A stretch of 64,000 bases of DNA from an uncultured Scytonema sp. Its GTDB lineage: Bacteria > Cyanobacteriota > Cyanobacteriia > Cyanobacteriales > Nostocaceae. The translations under genes were made by a program, and so were the position numbers. The DNA lies in NCBI GenBank assembly GCA_937873135.1, contig CALMVQ010000110.1:19066-83065 (forward strand), in the 5' to 3' direction. Each line of letters opens with the position of its first letter. Position 1 is the first letter of the stretch. The notes under the pieces are model-generated. The model did not search any database and was not told the origin of the DNA. It worked only from the letters and a program-made list of their open reading frames with translations. Of the stretch, positions 35,469-46,200 are shown piece by piece.

Positions 35469-38400
35469 TTACAATTCCATGTCTTCTCGCTTCTGACTCG
35501 TAGTTCCACCTTTATCTAAACCTTTTGTCGCCCAACATGTTGAATCAATGTACTTAGTAAGTTGTTCTATAGTCGGTGCTTCAAACAAATTGCTTACAGG
35601 CAAATCTATTTGGAAGGTGTCACGGATGCGGGAAGTGAGCTGAGTCGCTAGTAGAGAATGACCGCCCAATTCAAAAAAATTGTCGTGGATGCCTACTTGT
35701 TCTTTTCCCAAGACTTTAGCCCAAATTTGTGCTAGTAACTCTTCAACTTGCGATCGCGGTGCTACATAATCTTGTATATTGAAAGTCATTATATCAGGCG
35801 TGGGTAAAGCACGGCGATCCACTTTACCATTAGGTGTTAGAGGTAGAGATTTCAGTACCACATAAGCTCTTGGCATCATGTATTCTGGTAACTTTTCTTT
35901 GAGAAATTGACGAAGTAAGGACGCGAAGCTTTGCACGTCTTGCGTCGGTATCTGTTCCTGGTTGGGAACAATATAAGCCACCAAGTACTTATCATCAGGT
36001 ACGTCCTCATCAGCAATGACAACAGTTTCTCTCACTGCGGGATGTTGACTCAACACCGCTTCAATCTCTGACAACTCAAGGCGGAATCCACGAATTTTTA
36101 CTTGATTGTCAATGCGACCTAAAAATTCAATATTGCCATCTGGTAAATAGCGAGCTAAATCACCCGTTTTATAAAGACGTGTTTTTAGTTTATGACTAAA
36201 ACGATGAGTAATAAAGTGTTTAGCAGTTAATTCAGTCCGATTAAAATATTCTCTTGCCAATCCATCACCACTAATATATAATTCGCCAGTCACACCAATA
36301 GGCACAGGTTCTAAATGCGTGTCTAATATATAGATTTGCGTGTTGAGGATCGGGCGACCAATGGGAATAGATTTAGCTGAGGTTAACAATTCTTCTACGC
36401 AATAATAAGAGGAAAATGTAGTATTTTCTGTAGGACCATAAACATGAATTAAATGCTTTGGCACATTATATTTAAAAATCTTTTCAATCCATCTTGTATT
36501 AACAGTCTCGCCACCAAAAAGTAAATATTTTAATGTCGCAAAAGCTTGCGGAGTCTCTCTGACAATCTGTTGAAACAAGGCGGTAGTCAAAAACAGAATG
36601 TTGATACCTTTTTCTCGTAGTTGTAATGCAAATTCGTGAGGCGAAAGGGTGACATCTTTACTAATTCCCACAAGTTGAGCGCCGTTAAGTAATGCTCCCC
36701 AAATCTCGAATGTCGCTGCATCAAAGGAAGTGTTTGAGGCTTGAGCGATTTTATCAGATGGTGACAATTTTATATAGTTAGTATTGCACACTAACCGATT
36801 AACAGCTTTGTGAGGTACAGCCACTCCCTTGGGTTTTCCTGTAGAACCAGAGGTGTAAATAACATAAGCTAAATGATCACTATTTAAATCGCTTTTGAAA
36901 TTATCCTCCTTTTTTTGGTTAATAATTTCCCAGTCTTTATCTATAGAAATAATTATATTTGAAAAACCTTCAAAATGCTTGAGTAAGTTTTCTTGTGTCA
37001 GCAATACTGAAATTTGTGCATCTTCTAGCATAAAATTTAGACGTTGTTGAGGATAGCTAGGGTCTAATGGAACATACGCTCCCCCAGCTTTCAGAATACC
37101 CAACAGCCCGATGACCATTTCTATAGACTGTGAAATACAAATGCCGACTAAAACTTCTGAACATACTCCTAATTTTTGTAGGTATTGTGCTAGTTTATTG
37201 CTGCGACTATTCAACTCTTGATAAGTGAGTTGCTCGTTAGCAAATTTTACTACTATAGAATCAGGATACTGCTGTACCTTTTCTTCAAACAATTGATGGA
37301 TACACTTATCTTGAGGATAATCTGCTTGGGTGTTATTCCATTCCACCAATACCTGATGTCGCTCCACGTCACTTAATAACGGTAAATTTGCAATTCGTTG
37401 TTCTGGATTTGCAACAATGCCTGACAACAGAGTTTGAAAATGTTTCAGCATCCGGCTAATGGTGGCTTGCTCAAACAAATCTGTGTTGTAAACCATTACG
37501 CCTCGCAAACCTTCAGAATACTCCCAGTTTCCACCCGATAAGCTCCTAAAATCTTCCGAACACTTCCACAAATGCAGTTCTAAATCAAACCGCGTTTTTT
37601 TCAAATCAATATTCATAAAGCTAGGTACTAATCCAGGCATTTCTAGCGCTGACATTGGCGCATTCTGGAAACCAAATACTACTTGAAATAGTGGATGGTG
37701 GCTCAAGTTTCGCTCTGGATGCAGTTCTTGAACTAACTTTTCAAACGGCAAATCTTGGTGGCTGTATCCTCCTAAGGTTATCTCTCTTACTCTGCCTAAT
37801 AGTTCTCGAAAAGTCGGATTTCCAGATAAGTTGCTACGTAGCACCAAACTATTGACAAAAAAACCAATTATTCCTTCAATTTCGCTACGGGTACGGTTAG
37901 CAATTGGCGAACCTAACGCGATATCTTCTTGGTGTGTGTAGCGGTAAAGTAACGTTTTAAATGCTGCCATAAGCGTCATAAATAAGGTGACATCTTCTTG
38001 CTGTGACAGCGTTTCTAATGCATCAATTAGCTTTTTTGGTAATTCTAGAAATTGTGTTGCTCCTTGATAGTTTTGGATAGCTGATCTTGGTTTATCAGTA
38101 GGCAGATGTAGTATGGAAATACCGTTTAATTGCTCCCGCCAGTAAGCTAACTGGGTTTGGAGTAGTTCTCCTTGCAGCCACTCGCGCTGCCAGTGAGCAA
38201 AATCGGCGTACTGAAGAGGCAGTTCTAATAGAGGGGAAAGCTGATTTTGTGCAAAAGCTGCGTACAGCGTTCCCAGTTCCGAAATCAGTACCCCCATAGA
38301 CCAATCGTCGCAGATAATGTGGTGCATATTCAGTAATAGAATATGTTCTGTCTCGGAAAGGACGAGGAGTATGACTCGCAGCAATGGTTTGGAGGATAAA

Positions 38401-38756
38401 TCGAAGGGATGTTCTATCTCTGCGTTAATAATGCACTTTGCTTTAACCTCTTGTTCATCAGCTGCTAATTCCTGGAGGTTTAATACAGAAATAGGGATTG
38501 TTAAGCTGGGTGCAATCGCCTGTAGGGGTTGCCCATCCAAGACAATAAAAGTGGTGCGTAAGGTTTCGTGGCGACGCACTATTTCGTTAAAAGTCTGTTC
38601 TAGTGCGGCTAAATTTAGCAAACCTGTCAAGCGAATTACTGTCGGCACATTGTAGATAGAATTGCCGGGGATCAATTGGTCGAGAAACCATAGCCGTTGT
38701 TGAGCAAAAGATGCTGGAAAGACAAAGACTTCTTCAGAAGATATATCAGAAGACAT
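35469..38756 (-). CDS. NRPS: C-A-PCP, predicted Ile/Val module
   Basis: 1095 residues, 8 bases downstream of the preceding NRPS gene, so in the same transcript. Condensation domain begins at SFAQQRLWFLDQL; its active motif reads HHIICDDWS (about 146) where the family has HHxxxDG, so the Gly is Asp. The adenylation domain has YTSGSTGKPKG (about 638) and a hand-read code of DAFFLGVTFK, associated with branched aliphatic residues (Ile/Val) in cyanobacterial peptides. The carrier protein LGGHSL (about 1029) follows. There is no thioesterase; a short C-terminal tail may dock to the next protein. Confidence 0.87.
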   Translation of the reverse strand: MSSDISSEEVFVFPASFAQQRLWFLDQLIPGNSIYNVPTVIRLTGLLNLAALEQTFNEIVRRHETLRTTFIVLDGQPLQAIAPSLTIPISVLNLQELAADEQEVKAKCIINAEIEHPFDLSSKPLLRVILLVLSETEHILLLNMHHIICDDWSMGVLISELGTLYAAFAQNQLSPLLELPLQYADFAHWQREWLQGELLQTQLAYWREQLNGISILHLPTDKPRSAIQNYQGATQFLELPKKLIDALETLSQQEDVTLFMTLMAAFKTLLYRYTHQEDIALGSPIANRTRSEIEGIIGFFVNSLVLRSNLSGNPTFRELLGRVREITLGGYSHQDLPFEKLVQELHPERNLSHHPLFQVVFGFQNAPMSALEMPGLVPSFMNIDLKKTRFDLELHLWKCSEDFRSLSGGNWEYSEGLRGVMVYNTDLFEQATISRMLKHFQTLLSGIVANPEQRIANLPLLSDVERHQVLVEWNNTQADYPQDKCIHQLFEEKVQQYPDSIVVKFANEQLTYQELNSRSNKLAQYLQKLGVCSEVLVGICISQSIEMVIGLLGILKAGGAYVPLDPSYPQQRLNFMLEDAQISVLLTQENLLKHFEGFSNIIISIDKDWEIINQKKEDNFKSDLNSDHLAYVIYTSGSTGKPKGVAVPHKAVNRLVCNTNYIKLSPSDKIAQASNTSFDAATFEIWGALLNGAQLVGISKDVTLSPHEFALQLREKGINILFLTTALFQQIVRETPQAFATLKYLLFGGETVNTRWIEKIFKYNVPKHLIHVYGPTENTTFSSYYCVEELLTSAKSIPIGRPILNTQIYILDTHLEPVPIGVTGELYISGDGLAREYFNRTELTAKHFITHRFSHKLKTRLYKTGDLARYLPDGNIEFLGRIDNQVKIRGFRLELSEIEAVLSQHPAVRETVVIADEDVPDDKYLVAYIVPNQEQIPTQDVQSFASLLRQFLKEKLPEYMMPRAYVVLKSLPLTPNGKVDRRALPTPDIMTFNIQDYVAPRSQVEELLAQIWAKVLGKEQVGIHDNFFELGGHSLLATQLTSRIRDTFQIDLPVSNLFEAPTIEQLTKYIDSTCWATKGLDKGGTTSQKREDMEL

Positions 38757-38764
38757 ATTGATCC

Positions 38765-41700
38765 TTATTTTAAATTTTGTGCTTTCTCAATACAAGCTCT
38801 TAGCTGTGTGGCAAGCACTTGGATATGGGGTTTTCTCAGCATAGTTAGGTGATTGCCAGGAAGATGATGAATTTCTGTTCCTCCGACAACTAGCTGATCC
38901 CAACCCATACTCGGATCTTCCTTAGCAATGCTTGATTGAACATTTGTTCTGAAAAGATGAATTCGTTTAGGGTAGGCTTGCGGAACGTAGTTGAGAACTG
39001 CTTGGCTATTGGCATACAAAACACGAAGCATTGGACGAATTGCTAACTCGCTTAAAAGTCTTAACTTAGATTCTTCAGATATAAGGTTGACTGTGGCATC
39101 CTCTTTCAGGATGAGGTGAGGGAACATATTTGTTTGGAGCGATCGCAAGAGCGACTTCCAAAAGGAGTATCGCACAATTTTATGAAAATTAGTCAACCGA
39201 GAAGTGAAACTGTTAATTTCATTCTTAGTGATAGCGATAATGAGATATAAATAATCGAGGAAAAAGGGCCATATATATCGCGCCACTGTAGTCAGCATAA
39301 ACTTAAAACCATCACCCAAAGAAGGTATATTGCCCGGAATTGGTGCTAAAGTGTCAAGCACAGCAAGTAGAGCCACTTCTTCCCCAGACTTTTGGAGTTG
39401 TTGAGCCATTTCAAAAGCAACCCAACCTCCAAAAGACCAACCTCCTAAAAAATAAGGGCTTTTGGGCTGCACTCTACGCAATGCTTCAATGTAGTGAGCA
39501 GCCATATCCTCAATGCGAGTTAGTGGAGAACTTTTTCCATCAAGTCCAATGGGTTGTAGCCCATAAAATGGTTGATTTTTTCCCAAATGATGAGCTAATT
39601 CGTAATAAGGAAAGACAACACCAAAAATTGGATGGACGCAGAAGAATGCTGGACTTGAACCAGCAGGTTGAATCGGAACTAAGGGAGACCACGGGAGAGA
39701 ATCTGCTTTTGAGCATAAAGAAGTTGCTAAACTTTCAATTGTTGGATTTAAAAATAAGCTAGATAGCGGTAATTCGCGCTCAAACTGCTTGTGTATCTGC
39801 TTCATGAGGCTTACAGTTAACAGCGAATCTCCTCCCAAGTCGAAGAAGTTATCGTAAATACCCACACGCTCAACATTCAGGACTTTAGCCCAAATGTTTG
39901 CCAAGGTTGACTCGGTTGCAGTACGAGGAGCAATAAATGTTTTATCTGTTAAACGGCTAGCGGGACTGTCGAGTTCTGTTAGGGCCCAACGATCCACTTT
40001 ACCACTCTTTAGCGGCAGAGAATCCAGGACTACAAAAGCTTTTGGCACCATGTATTCTGGTAATTTTTCTTTTAAGAAATTACGTAGTAGAGACGCGAAA
40101 TTTTGAGTCTCCACATTGGAAACAATATAAGCCACCAAATACTTATCACCAGATACATTCTTTTTAGCAATCACTATTGCTTTTTGTACACTTTTATGCT
40201 GACTTATTACTGTTTCAATTTCTGACAACTCAATGCGGAATCCACGAATTTTTACTTGATGATCGATGCGACCCAAAAATTCAATATTACCGTCTTGTCG
40301 AGCCCGAGCTAAATCACCCGTTTTGTAAAGTCGCGCGCCATTTTTATCAATAAAAGGATTGGGAATAAACTTTTCAGCAGTTAATTCTGGACGGTTAATA
40401 TAGCCTTGTGCTAATCCCTCCCCGCCTATGTATAATTCGCCAGTAATTCCAATTGGTAAAGGTTGTAAATGCTGATCTAATATATAAATTTGAGTATTAG
40501 TAATAGGGCGACCAATAGGCGGTTTTTCACTTATATGATTAATCTCTGCAACGCTTGACCAAACCGTTGCTTCAGTAGGCCCGTAAGCATTCAAAAATCG
40601 ACGCTGAGAGTTCCACCAACGTTTTACAATATCATCGGTGCAGGATTCGCCTGCACAAATCATAGTTTGCAATGCAGGAAGTGATTCTGTAGGTAGGATT
40701 GCTAACACTGCTGGCGGAAGGGTGACGTGAGTAATAGCTTTTTCTCGCAATAATTGGAGCAAAGGTTGTCCGGGTAGAAGGGATTCTTTGTTTGCTAAAT
40801 AAAGAGTTGCTCCTGTTCGCAGTGCCATGACAATCTCAAAAATTGAGGCATCAAAACTTAATGATGCGAATTGCAGAATGCGGTTACTCGGTTGCAAGTT
40901 GAAAACCTCAATCTGAGCTTCTGCTAAGTTTGACAATCCTCGATGCTGAAGCAAAACGCCTTTAGGCTTTCCTGTTGAGCCAGAGGTATAGATAACATAC
41001 GCTAGGTTGTCAGATGTTACGCAACTAGTAGGATTTTCTTGGCTGTGTTGTTTAATAGTTGCCCAATCTTCATCTATGTCAACGACAGACAAGAGATCCC
41101 CCCAACCCACGCTCCTCGCCTCAACTTTGGGAACCAAACTCAGGCTTTGGCTCCCCTTAAAAAGGGGGGCTAAAGAGGAATGAGTGAGCAAGACTGATAC
41201 TTTCGCATCTTCTAGCATGAAGTTAAGACGCTCTTGAGGTAGGCTCGGATCTAAAGGCAAGTATGCTCCACCCGCTTTGAAGATCCCTAATAGGGCGATG
41301 ATCATCTCTGGCGATCGCTCTACGCAAATGCCTACTAAAACGTCAGGGACTACCCCCAATTTTTGCAGGTGATGTGCAAGTTGGTTAGCTCGGATATTTA
41401 GTTCGCGATAAGTTAACTGCTGCAAGTCAAATACTACTGCGTTCGCGGAGCGTGCGCTAAGCGCAATCGCATCGGGAGTTTCCTGCATCTGCGCTTCAAA
41501 TAACTGATGAAAACACTTGTTCTGTGAGTAGTCTCTTTTTGTGTCATTCCAATCAATTAATAACTCTTGTCGTTCTCGCACAGTCAGCAAAGATAAATCT
41601 GAAAGACGCTGTTCTGGATTAGCGATAACGCTTTCTAGCAGCGTTTGGAAATGTCCTAGCATCCGGGTAATGGTTGTATCATCAAATAAATCGGTGCTAT

Positions 41701-43066
41701 AAACCATTTGTCCTTTCAAACTTTCCAAATCCTGCCACAGATGGAACTCTAAATCAAGCTTTGCAGTTTTGCTGTCGAATTCAAATAGCGAAAGCGTTAA
41801 CCCTGGTAACTCTAGCGCTTCGATGGGAGTGTTTTGCAGGCTAAATACAACCTGAAAAAAAGGATGATAGCTCAAATCTCGTTCTGGATGCAGCTCCTCT
41901 ACCAGCTTTTCAAAGGGCAAGTCCTGATGGCTGTATGCTCCTAAAGTGACATCTCGCACTCGATTCAACAATTCTCGAAACGTCGGCTTACCTGAGAAAT
42001 CTGTACGTAGCACCAAGCTATTGACAAAAAAACCAATTAGTCCCTCTAGCTCGCTACGATTGCGATTAGCAATGGGTGAACCTACTGTAATATCCTCTTG
42101 CTGCGTGTAGTGATAGAGCAAAGTCTGAAACGCTGCAAGCATTGTCATGAACAAGGTAACGTCTTCTTGGTAGCTAAGTGCCTCTAACGCTTGAGTTAAG
42201 GAACGTGGTAGCTCTAGAAATTGTTTTGCGCCCCTGTAGGTAGGAACTGCTCGTCTTAGTCGATCGCTAGGGAGATTCAGCACCGAAATCCCGTCTAATT
42301 GCTTTTGCCAATAAGCTAACTGGGTTTGTAGGGGCGAACAGCCGTTTGCCCCCACTCCTTGCAGCCACTCCCGTTGCCATTCGGCAAAATCTGCATATTG
42401 AATGGGTAGTTCTGGCAGGGGTAAGGTAGACATGGAGTCGTCAGAAAACTCTGTAGGAGCGTTTCCCGCAGCAGGCGACTGCGAACGAGCGTCAGGGCTT
42501 GTCGTTAGACATCGCTTATCCTCTGCAAAGGCTTTGTATAATACCCCTAGTTCTCTAATTAGCACTCCAATTGACCAGCCATCGGCAACAATGTGATGTA
42601 GATTTAGCAGCAGCAGATATTCTGCTTCATCCAGTTGTAGCAGCTTTACTCGCAGCAATGGGCCGGTGGTGAGATTGAAAGGATGTTGAGCCTCTGCGAT
42701 TGCGATTTGCCGCACTTGTGTCTCACGTTCAAGGCGAAGCAAATTGCGTAGATCTATTAAGGGAAGAAGTATGGTTAAGTTGGGTGCGATCGCCTGCACT
42801 GGTTGCTGCTCTACCATAACAAACGTAGTGCGTAAGGTTTCGTGGCGACTTACAATTTCGTTGAATGTCTGTTTTAAGGCAGTGAAGTGAAGGGAACCTG
42901 TCAGGCGAAGTGCTGTTGACACGTTGTAAAATGGATTGCCCGGTGCTAACTGATCGAGAAACCACAATCGCTGCTGGGCAAAAGAAGTGGGAAAAACGAA
43001 AACCTCTGTTTCTTCAGAAAAATTAAGTTTTTCATCATCTGTGAGACTGAGAATATACTGGCTCAT
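38765..43066 (-). CDS. NRPS: C-A-PCP-thioesterase, predicted aromatic module
   Basis: 1433 residues. Condensation domain with HHIVADG (about 160), adenylation domain with YTSGSTGKPKG (about 695), carrier protein LGGDSL (about 1078) and a type I thioesterase with GWSFGG (about 1212). The hand-read code DAFTIAAVWK is closest to Phe codes; other aromatic residues are possible. The TE makes this the chain-releasing protein, yet its gene is first in the transcript. Compared with its two siblings it has extra in-frame segments near residues 175-215, 235-250, 535-545 and 627-660, which coincide with repeat DNA. The start ATG directly follows a heptamer tract, with no visible ribosome site. Confidence 0.88.
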   Translation of the reverse strand: MSQYILSLTDDEKLNFSEETEVFVFPTSFAQQRLWFLDQLAPGNPFYNVSTALRLTGSLHFTALKQTFNEIVSRHETLRTTFVMVEQQPVQAIAPNLTILLPLIDLRNLLRLERETQVRQIAIAEAQHPFNLTTGPLLRVKLLQLDEAEYLLLLNLHHIVADGWSIGVLIRELGVLYKAFAEDKRCLTTSPDARSQSPAAGNAPTEFSDDSMSTLPLPELPIQYADFAEWQREWLQGVGANGCSPLQTQLAYWQKQLDGISVLNLPSDRLRRAVPTYRGAKQFLELPRSLTQALEALSYQEDVTLFMTMLAAFQTLLYHYTQQEDITVGSPIANRNRSELEGLIGFFVNSLVLRTDFSGKPTFRELLNRVRDVTLGAYSHQDLPFEKLVEELHPERDLSYHPFFQVVFSLQNTPIEALELPGLTLSLFEFDSKTAKLDLEFHLWQDLESLKGQMVYSTDLFDDTTITRMLGHFQTLLESVIANPEQRLSDLSLLTVRERQELLIDWNDTKRDYSQNKCFHQLFEAQMQETPDAIALSARSANAVVFDLQQLTYRELNIRANQLAHHLQKLGVVPDVLVGICVERSPEMIIALLGIFKAGGAYLPLDPSLPQERLNFMLEDAKVSVLLTHSSLAPLFKGSQSLSLVPKVEARSVGWGDLLSVVDIDEDWATIKQHSQENPTSCVTSDNLAYVIYTSGSTGKPKGVLLQHRGLSNLAEAQIEVFNLQPSNRILQFASLSFDASIFEIVMALRTGATLYLANKESLLPGQPLLQLLREKAITHVTLPPAVLAILPTESLPALQTMICAGESCTDDIVKRWWNSQRRFLNAYGPTEATVWSSVAEINHISEKPPIGRPITNTQIYILDQHLQPLPIGITGELYIGGEGLAQGYINRPELTAEKFIPNPFIDKNGARLYKTGDLARARQDGNIEFLGRIDHQVKIRGFRIELSEIETVISQHKSVQKAIVIAKKNVSGDKYLVAYIVSNVETQNFASLLRNFLKEKLPEYMVPKAFVVLDSLPLKSGKVDRWALTELDSPASRLTDKTFIAPRTATESTLANIWAKVLNVERVGIYDNFFDLGGDSLLTVSLMKQIHKQFERELPLSSLFLNPTIESLATSLCSKADSLPWSPLVPIQPAGSSPAFFCVHPIFGVVFPYYELAHHLGKNQPFYGLQPIGLDGKSSPLTRIEDMAAHYIEALRRVQPKSPYFLGGWSFGGWVAFEMAQQLQKSGEEVALLAVLDTLAPIPGNIPSLGDGFKFMLTTVARYIWPFFLDYLYLIIAITKNEINSFTSRLTNFHKIVRYSFWKSLLRSLQTNMFPHLILKEDATVNLISEESKLRLLSELAIRPMLRVLYANSQAVLNYVPQAYPKRIHLFRTNVQSSIAKEDPSMGWDQLVVGGTEIHHLPGNHLTMLRKPHIQVLATQLRACIEKAQNLK
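41094..41178. repeat. Repeat-derived insert 4 inside the NRPS adenylation domain
   Basis: Contains CCCCTTAAAAAGGGG, a palindrome typical of intergenic interspersed repeats. It is read in frame as LAPLFKGSQSLSLVPK and onward, about 20-25 residues with no counterpart in the two sibling NRPS proteins. Confidence 0.6.
41438..41470. repeat. Repeat-derived insert 3 inside the NRPS adenylation domain
   Basis: The stretch GCGTTCGCGGAGCGTGCGCT is a common interspersed repeat module. It adds about seven residues (SARSANA) between two conserved strands where the siblings read directly on. Confidence 0.6.
42328..42354. repeat. Repeat-derived insert 1 inside the NRPS condensation domain
   Basis: The palindrome GTAGGGGCGAACAGCC/GTTTGCCCCCAC sits in frame and encodes about nine extra residues (VGANGCSPL) between LQG and QTQLAYW. 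The same repeat family occurs at 19-45 and 12750-12779. Confidence 0.7.
42430..42525. repeat. Repeat-derived insert 2 inside the NRPS condensation domain
   Basis: About 28 extra residues (including DARSQSPAAGNAP) are inserted between the Leu/Tyr-rich helix and LPIQYADFA, relative to both sibling NRPS proteins. The DNA has repeat-like modules (GTTTCCCGCAGCAGGCGACTGC). Confidence 0.6.
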
Positions 43067-43124
43067 AAGTAAAAAGTAAAAAGTAAAAAGTAAAAAGTAA
43101 AAAGTAAAAAGTAAAAAGTAAAAA
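43067..43124. repeat. Tandem heptamer repeat AAAAAGT, about eight copies, touching the NRPS start codon
   Basis: Seven exact AAAAAGT units plus partial ends run from the base next to the NRPS ATG. Read on the coding strand this is TACTTTT repeated, so the normal place of a ribosome site is occupied by repeat. The rest of the gap to 43287 has a related ACTTTTA/ACTTTTG tract (43228-43250). Confidence 0.85.
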
Positions 43125-43287
43125 GAGAATCCCCATAATTAAAAACAGGGGATTTTACGCTCACCTTTTTTGGTTTTCCATAAATAAATTTAGGGGCTTG
43201 AAACTGATTTTTCTTTTTCTTTCTTTTGCCTTTTAACTTTTAACTTTTGCCTTGTTCTATGGTGGAATTTGTGGAAACATCTCCTGT

Positions 43288-46200
43288 TCACTCAGATTGC
43301 ATGGGTGATCGCCCAGATACAATTATGAAACCAACAGAATCAAGCCTAATCTGTGGCTTTTTAATTCCCTCTAAAATCGCTGCATTTAAAGCTCTTTCTA
43401 TTTTCAATTCTTCAGCTAGTTCACGATCCCAAGTTTGTCGGTTCAGGCGCAAGCGTAATTGTTCTACTCTATTGCCTAGCTTCTTCTGGGCAACCTTAGC
43501 GGAGCGTTCACACAAGTCTATAAAATCGGGACGGGTAGAGAGTAATTCACGAGAGGTGTTACGAGCTTGATAGCAAAATTTTTGCCAATTACTAGCATCA
43601 ACAAAATCGTCAATAATACTTAAGCGTTCCTTTGCCAGATTGTAATCTCGTCCTTGATTACTGTTTCTATCTTTATACGGACGTTGGAGGATATTTAAAA
43701 GTCTTTCATCTTCAACAATGCATATTGGCTCCTGACGACAATCAATAAAGATAGTTTCGATAATGGGAGGAAATAAAGCATCGACACGTCGCTGCAAGAT
43801 TTTGGATTTAGAATTATCTAGCTTGTACTTGATTAAAACTTGTTTGGCAATTTCTAAATTTGCCTCGACTACATAATTGCATCGAAACCCGAACCATTCC
43901 ATCCCCTCAGCAGCATCCCAAGATGCATCTGTGCGCCACAGAGCAAAGGCTTGACCTCGGTCATCCCAGTCTATATAGCTCAAGAGCGCATCTAGCAATC
44001 CTTCCCCAATTCGGAAGAGTTTAATGCCAGAATTTTGGTTTGCTACCCTGCGGTTATAAGTCCCAAATTCGTCTAGATAACTATCAGCAAAGCGAGTTGT
44101 CAAATCATCCACAGGAACCAATGTGCGAGATGTGGGTTGATAACGCCGCACTTCCAATGAGTTTGAGTTATTGATTGGCTTAAATCCCAGTGCGTCAGCA
44201 ACCCAGCCTTCAATTGCGAATTTTATTTCTAGATGTCTGGCATCATAATTATCTAATTCTTGAAAATACTGGCTTGCTACTTCATCGCTGGCATCAATTT
44301 CGTCTAAAGCATTCTGTTCGCTAATTTTTACTATTTCGGCTTTGATTTGTGACTGAATCGGCTCAATCATCTCCAACAATCCAGCCGCACTCGATTGAAA
44401 CAAAGCTGTTGCCAATTCTGCAAGTTTCTCATCCACATAAAACTGTAAACTGGCAATTGATTGCTGGAAGATACCAAATCCATCTTTCAAGATTTGATAC
44501 CAAGCATTGTGGGGGCTATCTTCTAAATAGGGACCAAGTAATGCACAGGATTGAATTCCAATTTTACTGCCAATGCGGTCAACTCTGCCGATTCTTTGCT
44601 CTAATTGATTAGGGGACCAAGGAAGGTCAAAGTGAATCAACCAGTCAGCAAACTGGAGGTTACGTCCTTCTTCCCCAGAGCGATCGCATACCAGAATAAA
44701 GCAGTTTGGGTTATTCTTGAACCGATTTATGTTTTCCTCAACCTTTTGTCTCGATTCCCCAAATTGATGGCTAGCTACTGTCTCTGCTCCAAAGGTATCA
44801 GACAAAGACTGCACAATTTCTGCACAAGTTTGCATAAAATTTGTAAATATTACAAATTTGGGCAGAAGATCGCCAGGAATTGGTCTACGAATTCTCTGCT
44901 GTATCCTTGTTAGTAATTCATTTTGATTTCTCCGAACTGCAGGTGAAATTTTGAAGTACACAGCTAGCTGATTCAACAGCAATGTTCTCAAATTTTCCAC
45001 GCGATCTCCATCCTCTACAGGTTGACGAATAATTTTCAGCAAAGATTGCAGAATCGCTTCTTCCCCTGAGAATTTAGGAGTTGCAGTCAAGATCTGAACA
45101 TTACTCTGCCCAAACTCCTGGATCAGTCCAGAATGGGGCTTACTGCTTAAACGTGCGGTAATCACCTGTTCCAAAATACCTAACCAAGTACCGGATGCCT
45201 GGAATAACAGCAGAAAAATTCGTTTATACTGCTCCTCATTAGGGGCGACAGTACGCCATTCATCGATGATTTCATGGATGTCAGGCGATCGCTCATCTAA
45301 GTCATACTCTACTTTAGGTATAATATTGCGGTCAAAAATGACATCTTCTACGGAGGCGCGTCGATTGCGAAGCATTCGACGGTGAAGCCGATAGGTGTCG
45401 CTGATGTGGGTACGAATTGAGCGAACAATCTTATCTCTGTCGGCAGTATTTGCTTCTAAACTATTTTGTAACTCTTCTACCAAGTTAAGCAAATACTTGT
45501 CTTCAGCAAACAGGTTACGGAGTTGTTTGAGGTTAGTTTTGAGGACGAGATCTTTCGCGCCTTCTTTAAACGAGAGCAGCACTTTACCAATGTCTTGGCG
45601 TTTGATCACCCTGTCATGAAAACCTGCTAAATCCCCAAGCTGATAGGTTGTGGGATCGAGCAGGTGAAGCATTGCCAGAAAATCTTGCTCATGGTTGAGA
45701 ACTGGGGTAGCGGAGAGTAGAAGTAAGCGATCGCTCTTTAGTGCCAGGTTTTTGCAAGTCTCAAAACACGCGCGCTGCAATGGTTCAGACGAGGTTGCCA
45801 TTGCCGCAATGTTGTGTGCCTCATCTATAATTAGGAAGCCCAAATCAGCCTTCTGGCTCACCTTACTCACATCTTCAACAGCAAGTAGCTTCACCCTATC
45901 TGGAAAATGGGAAATGTAAAATTTTTCTAACTCAGTGCGCCATTGTTCCTGTAAATACTGCGGAACAATCACCACGGCAAGGCTAGAAGGTTCATCTAAT
46001 AGGTATTGACGAAGAATAGCACCAGCTTCTATGGTTTTTCCCAGTCCTACTTCATCTGCTAGCAGATAACGTTGAATCGGATCTTCGAGTACGCGCCGAA
46101 CCACTTCCACTTGGTGAGGATAAAGGTTAATGTTCGCGCTCAACAGTCCTGTCATCCCACGACTAACAGCGCGTTGCTTAATCAAGCATTCGTAGAGCGC

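Noticed and set aside
43067-43124. Regular repeats as a CRISPR array
   Set aside because: Units are only 7 bases and tandem without spacers; the same holds for the tracts at 48938-48986 and 49212-49239.
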